NCBI GenBank assembly: GCA_002685655.1 | Contig: NYXM01000026.1 | Coordinates: 1-13,136, forward strand | Reading direction: 5' to 3' | DNA from: Planctomycetaceae bacterium | GTDB lineage: Bacteria; Planctomycetota; Planctomycetia; Pirellulales; Pirellulaceae | Length of the DNA stretch: 13,136 bases | Shown here: positions 7,332-13,136 of the stretch, piece by piece | Numbering within the stretch: the first letter of the stretch is position 1 | Layout of the letters: each line of letters begins with the position of its first letter | The notes under the pieces: generated by a model | Told to the model about the DNA's origin: nothing | What the model saw: the letters and a program-made list of their open reading frames with translations, nothing else | Databases searched by the model: none | Translations under genes and position numbers: made by a program

Positions 7332-8498
7332 ATGATGGCTCAGCATCCTCAATTGTCGCAACCAGTGGCCAGGGTTACCTGTTTTCTGCTGGTCAGTGGG
7401 TTCGGTTTGGTTCACGCTCAGGAGAACGTAGCGACAGAGAACGGTCCGATCAACTCGACCGAAGTCTCTTCGGCTGACGCAAATGGAACGCTGACCAAAG
7501 TCACCAAGGGTGACGGCGTGTTGCCGCACAGCCACGGGCAGATCTGGCGCGAGTACGACATTTCGCCTTATACCGACCGTGTTGCGACGACGGCGCGGCC
7601 CGAGCAAGCGATCGTCGATTGGATTTTGCGCGACACCGGAACAGAGATCTGGTTTTCTGAGCCCGTTGGGCTGCTGAGCGCCAATCGCGACAAGTTGGTC
7701 GTCTACAACACGCCGGAAATGCAGGAGCTTGTACGGGGCGTCGTGGATCGGTTCGTCAGCAGTCGAGCGGATTCTAATGCCTTCAGTTTACAGTTGGCCA
7801 CCGTTGGGAGTCCCAATTGGCGAAGCAAGGCGTTACCGTTGATGCGTGCGGTGACGGTTCAATCACCAGGGGTCGATGCCTGGCTGTTGTCCCCGGAAAA
7901 TGCGGCCGTGCTGATCAATCAGCTCCGCAAACGCATGGACTTTCGTGAACACAATTCACCCAATCTGGTGATCCACAATGGGCAGTCACAGGCAATTTCA
8001 CGGACGCGACCGCGCAACTACGTTCGGTCCGTTGGGATCCGGCCAAACGCTTCACCAGGGTATGAACTTGAACCTGGGCAGATCCAGGAGGGGTTCTCGC
8101 TGCAAATCAGCCCGCTGCTCTCGCTGGACAAGCGGGCCGTGGATGCGGTGATCAAGTGCCAGATTGACCAGGTCGAGAAATTCGTCCCCGTCGGAATTGA
8201 CATCCCGGGTGTGGCCGCCGGTCGCCAATCGGTTCAGATTCAGGTGCCCCAGTTGGTGAGTTGGCGATTGCACGAACGTTTTCGCTGGCCAGTAGACCAG
8301 GTTCTGTTGGTCAGTTGTGGCGTCGTGGCAACACCCACGGCCGACCGCCCCAGGTCGATCGGCCTTCCTTTGTTAGGCGGTTCGACGGGGAGAGCGGACG
8401 CGCTTCTGTTCATTCAAAACCAGGGCAAAGTGAGCCAGCCGGGTGGGATCGATCGGACCGCCAATGGCGCCACACCGAACAGCCGGGGACGGTATTGA
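7332..8498 (+). CDS. Secreted secretin-like protein of unknown function
   Basis: The 388-residue product starts with a signal peptide of about 30 residues (hydrophobic core TCFLLVSGFGLVHAQ). The section from about residue 80 to 140 (DWILRDTGTEIWF... DKLVVYNTPEMQELVRGVVDRFV) resembles the small N-domains of secretins and related outer-membrane proteins, where a short strand-helix unit ends in xLVVxNTPExxxxV. The later part contains NGQSQAIS (about 215-222), then FSLQISPLLSLDKRAVDAVIK and VLLVSCGVVATP, a pattern reminiscent of the secretin beta domain. It is far shorter than a complete type II secretin and has no clear channel-forming remainder, so a periplasmic or outer-membrane-associated accessory role is more likely. 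AGGGAG just upstream supports the start at 7332 (the next ATG, 7335, is equally possible). The frame is open back to 7143 but runs across the predicted promoter. It is followed by a 154-bp gap. Confidence 0.75.
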   Translation: MMAQHPQLSQPVARVTCFLLVSGFGLVHAQENVATENGPINSTEVSSADANGTLTKVTKGDGVLPHSHGQIWREYDISPYTDRVATTARPEQAIVDWILRDTGTEIWFSEPVGLLSANRDKLVVYNTPEMQELVRGVVDRFVSSRADSNAFSLQLATVGSPNWRSKALPLMRAVTVQSPGVDAWLLSPENAAVLINQLRKRMDFREHNSPNLVIHNGQSQAISRTRPRNYVRSVGIRPNASPGYELEPGQIQEGFSLQISPLLSLDKRAVDAVIKCQIDQVEKFVPVGIDIPGVAAGRQSVQIQVPQLVSWRLHERFRWPVDQVLLVSCGVVATPTADRPRSIGLPLLGGSTGRADALLFIQNQGKVSQPGGIDRTANGATPNSRGRY

Positions 8499-8652
8499 TC
8501 CGTTGGGGGGCCGCTTCTCATTCGCCTCACGGCCAGCGACGCTCTCGACGGTTACCCAGTACCCGGGCTATCATTTACGATAGTTACTCGGTGATGCGTA
8601 GCGTCTTTCACCTTCTCTGCGAACCGACCACCCACAGGTTCCTGTCAAAGCT

Positions 8653-9963
8653 ATGCCTGCTTCTCCCCCGCGTCGTGTTGTGATCACTGGTGTTGGTCTG
8701 GTTAGCCCGTTGGGCGGTGACCCCGAGACACTGTGGGATGCATTTTTAAGTCAGCGTAGTGGTGTCGCGAAAATGACACGCGTCGCAACGGATTATCTGC
8801 CAACCCCTTACGGTGCGGAAGCTTGGGATTTCTCGGGACACATTGACGATTTCGGCCCGCTCGAGTCACCTCAGAAACGGGCGATCCGCAAAGGGCTGAA
8901 AGTGATGTGCCGCGACGTTCAGATGGGGGTCGCCGCCGCACAGAAAGCGATTGCTGCCTCCAGTCTGCTTGCCGACTGCGACCCGGATCGAACCGGCGTC
9001 ATGTTTGGGGCTGACTATATTGTGACAACGCCGGACGAATTCGTCGAAGGTGTGCGTCACTGTTTGGACGATCAGAAGCAATTCGACTTCAGCCGTTGGG
9101 CCGAAGACGGATTGCCTCGCGTCACACCCTTGTGGCTCCTCAAGTACCTGCCCAACATGCCCGCCAGTCACGTTGCCATCTACAACGATCTACGTGGGCC
9201 GAACAACTCGATCACACTCCGCGAGGCATCGGCGAATCTTGCTTGTAGTGAAGCATTTACGACGATCAAGCGAGGTGCTGCTGACGCTATGGTCGTAGGC
9301 GCAACGGGTTCACGGGTAAATCCACTCCGCACGGTCCATGTCATGATCCAGGGAGAGCTGGCGACTAATGCCGAGGATCCTGCGGAATTATGCCGACCGT
9401 TTGACCTGAATCGGACGGGCGCTGTCGTCGGCGAAGGTGCCGGGGCAATCGTTGTAGAGGAATTGGGACATGCTCGAGCGCGTGGTGCGACGATCCTCGG
9501 CGAAATCGTTGGCTACGGCTCTTCCACCGTGGCCAACCGGGAAAGTGTCGCTGATTGTGGCAAAGCGATCGAAAATGTCCTGCAACAGTCCTTTCGGACT
9601 GCCAGTTTGACACCAGACAAAGTTGGCCACATTAATGCTCACGGTTTGGGAACACGAGCCTGTGATGCTGCGGAAGCCCAAGCAATTCACCGGTTGTTTG
9701 GTGATCGGCGGGTTCCCGTGATGGCACCAAAGAGCTACTTCGGCAATCTGGGTGCCGGCAGTGGAATGATTGAATTGATCGCCAGTTTGACGGCCAACGC
9801 CAAGAGCGCATTGTTCCCAATCCTGAATTACGAGACACCCGATCCGGATTGTCCGATCCAAGCGTCACGTGCGGACGACCCGCCGGGCGACTGCTTCCTC
9901 AACGTCAATGTGTCCCCCCAAGGGCAAGCCTCGGCACTCGTCGTCAGCCGGTTTTCCGAGTAA
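8653..9963 (+). CDS. Beta-ketoacyl-synthase-fold protein with altered catalytic residues
   Basis: The 436-residue length and the overall pattern match FabF/KAS II-type condensing enzymes. It opens RRVVITGVGLVSPLGGDPETLW (7-28), continues to RGAADAMVVGAT (207-218), the CRPFDLNRTGAVVGEGAGAIVVEE segment (247-270) and INAHGLGTRACDAAEA (327-342). The catalytic triad is not intact. Aligned without gaps from NSI to GxAD, the nucleophilic Cys of FabF is Glu191 here (in SITLREAS). The first His is kept (H330 in NAHG). The second His, in KSxxGH, is Asn365 (KSYFGN). The C-terminal GFGGTN loop is also replaced (NVNVSPQGQAS). It therefore probably does not run standard Claisen condensation. It may act like a chain-length-factor partner, a decarboxylase, or another acyl-ACP-binding enzyme. 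No acyl carrier protein or other lipid gene is adjacent. Confidence 0.9.
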   Translation: MPASPPRRVVITGVGLVSPLGGDPETLWDAFLSQRSGVAKMTRVATDYLPTPYGAEAWDFSGHIDDFGPLESPQKRAIRKGLKVMCRDVQMGVAAAQKAIAASSLLADCDPDRTGVMFGADYIVTTPDEFVEGVRHCLDDQKQFDFSRWAEDGLPRVTPLWLLKYLPNMPASHVAIYNDLRGPNNSITLREASANLACSEAFTTIKRGAADAMVVGATGSRVNPLRTVHVMIQGELATNAEDPAELCRPFDLNRTGAVVGEGAGAIVVEELGHARARGATILGEIVGYGSSTVANRESVADCGKAIENVLQQSFRTASLTPDKVGHINAHGLGTRACDAAEAQAIHRLFGDRRVPVMAPKSYFGNLGAGSGMIELIASLTANAKSALFPILNYETPDPDCPIQASRADDPPGDCFLNVNVSPQGQASALVVSRFSE

Positions 9964-10070
9964 GTCGGCGATGTTGATCTTGTGGAATTGAGGCAGCCAT
10001 ACATCAAGTAGGACCGCCCCGGAGATTTGTGCGCAAACCCGGTCGTACGCGAACTTTGTGGTGTCCTCGG

Positions 10071-10099
10071 TTGACACCTTCTGGAGCGAGCGGTATCCT
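10071..10099 (+). promoter_or_regulatory. Strong sigma-70 promoter for the ABC ATPase gene
   Basis: TTGACA (10071-10076) is followed by exactly 17 nt and TATCCT (10094-10099). The -35 is perfect and the -10 matches 4 of 6 positions. Transcription would start near 10106, about 107 nt before the ATG at 10213. It separates this gene from the ketosynthase-like gene. Confidence 0.65.
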
Positions 10100-10212
10100 A
10101 ACCAGCTTCAGAATCCCACTAAGTTGTGTGACTTTCCGGGTTTCGAGCGATTTGGACGTTGCGACGCCCGCTCGGTGACGTGCGAGGTTCGCGCTGCGGT
10201 GATCGGGAAGGC

Positions 10213-11481
10213 ATGGCGAGCGTTACTTTTGAAGACGTCTCGAAAGCCTTTTCCGATGATGTTGTAGCAGTCGATCGCTTGGATCTGGAGATCGCGGATC
10301 GCGAGTTTTTAGTTTTGCTCGGGCCCAGTGGGTGCGGCAAGAGTACATCCTTGCGATTGATTGCAGGATTGGAAGATTGCACGACTGGAGAGATTCGAAT
10401 CGATGGACATGTGGTCAACCACATACCACCGAAGGACCGGGACATCGCCATGGTGTTCCAAAACTATGCGTTGTACCCGCATATGTCGGTGTACAAGAAC
10501 TTGGCGTTTGGTTTAACGCTACGGTATGGAGGTGGTTGGCTGGCACGGACGTGGCTTCGGTTGATGAACTCGGCTGAAGCGAATTTGTTGGCGGAGAAGC
10601 GAAACGGAATCCGGCAGCAGGTAGAGGAAACGGCGAAAGCGTTGAGGATCGAGCGTTTGCTTGATCGGATGCCCCGGCAGTTGTCCGGAGGCGAACGTCA
10701 ACGCGTGGCCCTGGGAAGGGCAATGGTCCGCCAACCGGCGGTTTTTTTGTTTGATGAGCCATTGTCCAACCTTGACGCAAAGTTGCGATTGGAAACACGA
10801 CGCGAATTGAAACGACTTCATCAACACTTGCAAACAACCATGATCTACGTCACCCACGATCAAACCGAAGCGCTCACCTTGGGCCAGCGGATTGCCGTGA
10901 TGAATGCTGGGAGTTTGCAGCAGCTAGGGACACCAACCGAGATTTACGACCGACCAAAGAACTTGTTTGTTGCTGGCTTCGTGGGCTCACCACCGATGAA
11001 TTTAATCGCTGGCGAGTTGCGGCATGTGGACGAGCGAGTGGTGTTTTTTAACGACCACATCACGATTTCGCTGCCTTGCGGACGACTGCGGAACATCGCT
11101 GCCAACAACCTGCCGCGCGAGAAAGTGACTTTGGGAATTCGTCCGGAAGATGTCACGATTACTGGGTCCAAGCCTGATGGGAGTGCGAGTGAACCGATGG
11201 CCTTAGCCGACGTTCAGACAGATCACAGCCCCTCCGTACGCGGCCGGGTCTCAATGGTCGAATCGGTGGGCGATACGGCGTTCGTTCACGTGGTAATACA
11301 ACCACGCAAAGAAAGGAAGGCGCCCCCGTCTCACTTGGCTGACGATGCCCCTGATCACACCTTGGTATGCAAAACAAATCCCCGCACCGGCATCCAACCA
11401 GGCGATCTTGTCGAGGTGGCCATGGTTTCGTCGCGGGTGCACTTATTTGACGACCAGACGGAGGAACGCCTGACATTGTAA
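10213..11481 (+). CDS. ABC transporter ATP-binding protein, MalK/UgpC type
   Basis: The 422-residue product is the ATPase subunit of an importer, probably for sugar or a sugar-phosphate-like solute. It has Walker A GPSGCGKST (37-45), Q-loop FQNYALYPHMSVY (82-94), signature LSGGE (157-161), Walker B VFLFDEP (177-183), a D-loop with SNLD (185-188) and the H-loop Q/H region VTHDQTEA (213-220). The C-terminal ~180 residues form the MalK-type regulatory OB-fold (TOBE) domain, with GIRPEDV as a hallmark. Between the Q-loop and signature there is about 23 residues more than in E. coli MalK (around 104-132). No permease or binding-protein gene is adjacent, so the ATPase must serve partners encoded elsewhere. 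GGGAAG lies immediately before ATG 10213; an upstream TTG start at 10159 is less likely. Confidence 0.92.
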   Translation: MASVTFEDVSKAFSDDVVAVDRLDLEIADREFLVLLGPSGCGKSTSLRLIAGLEDCTTGEIRIDGHVVNHIPPKDRDIAMVFQNYALYPHMSVYKNLAFGLTLRYGGGWLARTWLRLMNSAEANLLAEKRNGIRQQVEETAKALRIERLLDRMPRQLSGGERQRVALGRAMVRQPAVFLFDEPLSNLDAKLRLETRRELKRLHQHLQTTMIYVTHDQTEALTLGQRIAVMNAGSLQQLGTPTEIYDRPKNLFVAGFVGSPPMNLIAGELRHVDERVVFFNDHITISLPCGRLRNIAANNLPREKVTLGIRPEDVTITGSKPDGSASEPMALADVQTDHSPSVRGRVSMVESVGDTAFVHVVIQPRKERKAPPSHLADDAPDHTLVCKTNPRTGIQPGDLVEVAMVSSRVHLFDDQTEERLTL

Positions 11482-11603
11482 CGCTGCCAAGTTGCGTGGG
11501 AACGACGTCAGTTGTCCCGCAAGAGAGATCCAAATAGGAATTCCAACAACCCTCGATCGTCGCCCGCAAGCATCGATCGACCCAGGATGGAAAGCGATAG
11601 AGC

Positions 11604-13136
11604 ATGAATCCGAATGAAGTGCTACGAATCGTCGATTCGTTGCATCGTGATAAGAACATTGACCCGGAAATCGTCTTCCAGGCGATCGAAGCGGCGTTGA
11701 CTTCGGCAGCTCGTAAGCAGTACGGCGAAGAGTCTGATATCGCGATCACGATCGACCGCGAGACGTGCGGATTCACTGGCGTCTGCGATGGCGTGGAACT
11801 CGACACCGAGGTGATCGGGCGGATCGGCGCACAGACAGCCAAGCAGGTGATCATTCAGAAGATTCGTGAGGCGGAACGCGACGCGCTGATCGAAGAGTAC
11901 AAAGAGCAAATCAGCTCGATGGTTTCCGGAATTGTGCAACGAAGTGATGGCGGAGCCACGACCGTGGCGCTGTCGGGCGTCGAGGCGATACTGCCCCGCA
12001 GCGAACAGATTCAAGGCGAATCGCATCATCCCAACGAACGCGTGCGGGCGATCGTTTACGAGGTCAAACCGCAAGGCAATCGCGTCAAGGTCGTGCTCAG
12101 TCGGAAACACCCCAATTTGGTTAGACGGTTGTTCGAGCAGGAGATTCCTGAAGTCTCCGATGGCGTGATTACCATCAACGAGTTGGCACGTGAACCAGGC
12201 TATCGCAGCAAGGTTGCTGTGAGCAGTTCTGATCAACGAATTGATTGCGTCGGTGCGTGTGTTGGCGTGCGTGGCAATCGGATCAAGAACATCGTGGATG
12301 AATTGTCCGGCGAGCGGATCGACATCGTCCGTTGGAGTGACGATCCCGAAGTCTTGATTCCAAACGCCCTCCAACCCGCCGAAGTCGAACAGGTACTGTT
12401 GTGCGACATGATTGGTCGCGCCATCGTGTTGGTGCGAGAAGATCAGCTTTCGCTGGCAATCGGTCGGCGAGGTCAAAATGTGCGACTCGCGAGCAAACTC
12501 AGCGGGTGGGACATCGAAATCATGACAGCAAACGAACTCGAAGACCAGATCGAACGAGCTGTCGCCGGCTTCGCAGAATTGGATGGCATGACCGAAGATC
12601 TGGCGCAGCAGCTTGTCGAGCAAGGCTATTTGTCGTACGACGACCTGTCTGTCATTGAGCCCGACGCCATGATGGAAATGGGAGGTATGACGGAAGAGCA
12701 AGTGGACGCGATCGTCACCGAGGCAGAGAATAAGGCAGAAGCGGCTGAACGTGCCGCAGCCGAAGAAAGGCGTCAACAAAAGGCCGCCGAAAGAGCTGCC
12801 GAGCAAGCGGCTCGCGAGGCAGCTCGGGAGGCGGCTGCGCGTGGCGAGACCCCGGCTGGCGAAGAAGCGACCACGGAAGAAGCAGCCACGGAAGAAGCAG
12901 CCACAGAAGAAGCAGCCACAGAGGAAGCAGCCACAGAAGAAGCAGCCACGGAAGAAGCAGCCACGGAAGAAGCGGCCCCAGAGGAAGCGGCCACAGAGGA
13001 GGCAGCCACAGAGGAAGCGGCCACGGAAGAAGCAGCCACGGAAGAAGCAGCCACAGAGGAAGCGGCCGTTGGCGACATGGCAGATGACGCGGTCGTCGCA
13101 GAAACACCTGTAGCCGTGAAGGGTGAAGAAGTAGCC
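11604..13136 (+). CDS. nusA: Transcription termination/antitermination factor NusA (3' end beyond window)
   Basis: RNA-polymerase-associated factor for pausing, termination and antitermination. The frame is open for all 511 codons up to the window end and runs off it; a TAG two codons upstream fixes the ATG at 11604. Residues 1-~100 are the NusA N-terminal domain, but about 33 residues shorter than in E. coli between IDRETCGF (49-56) and AQTAKQV (76-82). An S1 domain follows (~105-168), then KH1 with GVRG (221-224) and KH2 with GRRG (287-290), including the hallmark [12 protein letters not shown]. An acidic-repeat-like helical unit (~323-380) aligns with E. coli AR1. After it come an Ala/Glu/Arg-rich helix and an EEAAT tandem array. 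The usual neighbour rimP is not directly upstream; infB commonly follows in bacteria but is outside the view. Confidence 0.96.
   Translation, partial: MNPNEVLRIVDSLHRDKNIDPEIVFQAIEAALTSAARKQYGEESDIAITIDRETCGFTGVCDGVELDTEVIGRIGAQTAKQVIIQKIREAERDALIEEYKEQISSMVSGIVQRSDGGATTVALSGVEAILPRSEQIQGESHHPNERVRAIVYEVKPQGNRVKVVLSRKHPNLVRRLFEQEIPEVSDGVITINELAREPGYRSKVAVSSSDQRIDCVGACVGVRGNRIKNIVDELSGERIDIVRWSDDPEVLIPNALQPAEVEQVLLCDMIGRAIVLVREDQLSLAIGRRGQNVRLASKLSGWDIEIMTANELEDQIERAVAGFAELDGMTEDLAQQLVEQGYLSYDDLSVIEPDAMMEMGGMTEEQVDAIVTEAENKAEAAERAAAEERRQQKAAERAAEQAAREAAREAAARGETPAGEEATTEEAATEEAATEEAATEEAATEEAATEEAATEEAAPEEAATEEAATEEAATEEAATEEAATEEAAVGDMADDAVVAETPVAVKGEEVA
12861..13070 (+). repeat. Tandem 15-bp repeats encoding EEAAT pentapeptides in nusA
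   Basis: Fourteen consecutive 15-bp units encode EEATT once, then EEAAT mostly, with one EEAAP (unit 8) and a final EEAAV. The units differ only at synonymous third positions (GAA/GAG, GCA/GCG, ACA/ACG), which suggests expansion followed by drift and selection for the peptide. The product is a very acidic, helix-prone tail. Because the array is almost perfect, copy number may vary between strains. Confidence 0.93.

Noticed and set aside
8568..8584. CTATC/GATAG inverted repeat between the secretin-like and ketosynthase-like genes
   Set aside because: A 5-bp stem with no T run; the 154-bp gap shows nothing else supportable.
11622..12806. 394-codon open frame on the minus strand
   Set aside because: It lies fully antisense to the strongly conserved nusA and has no recognisable domain; it is a codon-usage shadow.
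12715..13107. Low-complexity frames rich in Leu/Pro or Ala/Ser (minus strand) and Lys/Gln/Arg (plus strand)
   Set aside because: They are other-frame readings of the 15-bp EEAAT repeat in nusA.
1..13136. CRISPR arrays, insertion sequences, rRNA or tRNA genes
   Set aside because: No spaced direct repeats, transposase-like frames, terminal inverted repeats or RNA gene signatures were seen.

Overview
The window looks like a piece of a planctomycete chromosome, most likely a Pirellulaceae/Rhodopirellula-type genome. This is inferred from gene style and not proven. The clues are moderate GC, loosely packed genes with few clear Shine-Dalgarno sites, a GltX with a long insert after the KMSKS-type motif, a NusA with a shortened N-terminal head and an EEAAT repeat tail, and secreted and membrane proteins I cannot match to well-known families.

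Layout. Positions 63-3065 hold two minus-strand genes: a multidomain HD(-GYP-like)/PAS/GGDEF signalling protein followed by a short flagellin-like protein of only 208 residues. Divergent from these, on the plus strand, are a six-helix membrane protein of unknown function (3322-4662) and glutamyl-tRNA synthetase gltX (4767-6323). Converging on gltX, on the minus strand, is a secreted peroxiredoxin/redoxin-like gene (6344-6895). It is interrupted by one in-frame TGA exactly where the first cysteine of a WCxxC motif belongs. After a 436-bp divergent intergenic region the plus strand carries a secreted secretin-like protein (7332-8498), a beta-ketoacyl-synthase-fold protein with two of three catalytic residues replaced (8653-9963), a MalK/UgpC-type ABC ATPase behind a good sigma-70 promoter (10213-11481), and nusA (11604 to the window end, incomplete).

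The most important observation is the redoxin gene. Reading through TGA 6686-6688 gives one continuous 183-residue protein with the motif W-U-P-F-C. A perfect 7-bp hairpin with a G-first loop starts 14 nt after the TGA, at the spacing expected for a bacterial SECIS element. I read it as a selenoprotein that standard gene calling would split into two fragments. Other points for a second look are the non-canonical active site of the ketosynthase-like protein, the 14-copy EEAAT array in NusA, the degenerate GYP motif of the HD domain, and the abrupt end of the flagellin-like gene.

The genes do not form one pathway. The left end is c-di-GMP signalling next to a flagellin homologue, and gltX and nusA are housekeeping genes. 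The redoxin, secretin-like, ketosynthase-like and ABC genes appear to be separate transcription units.
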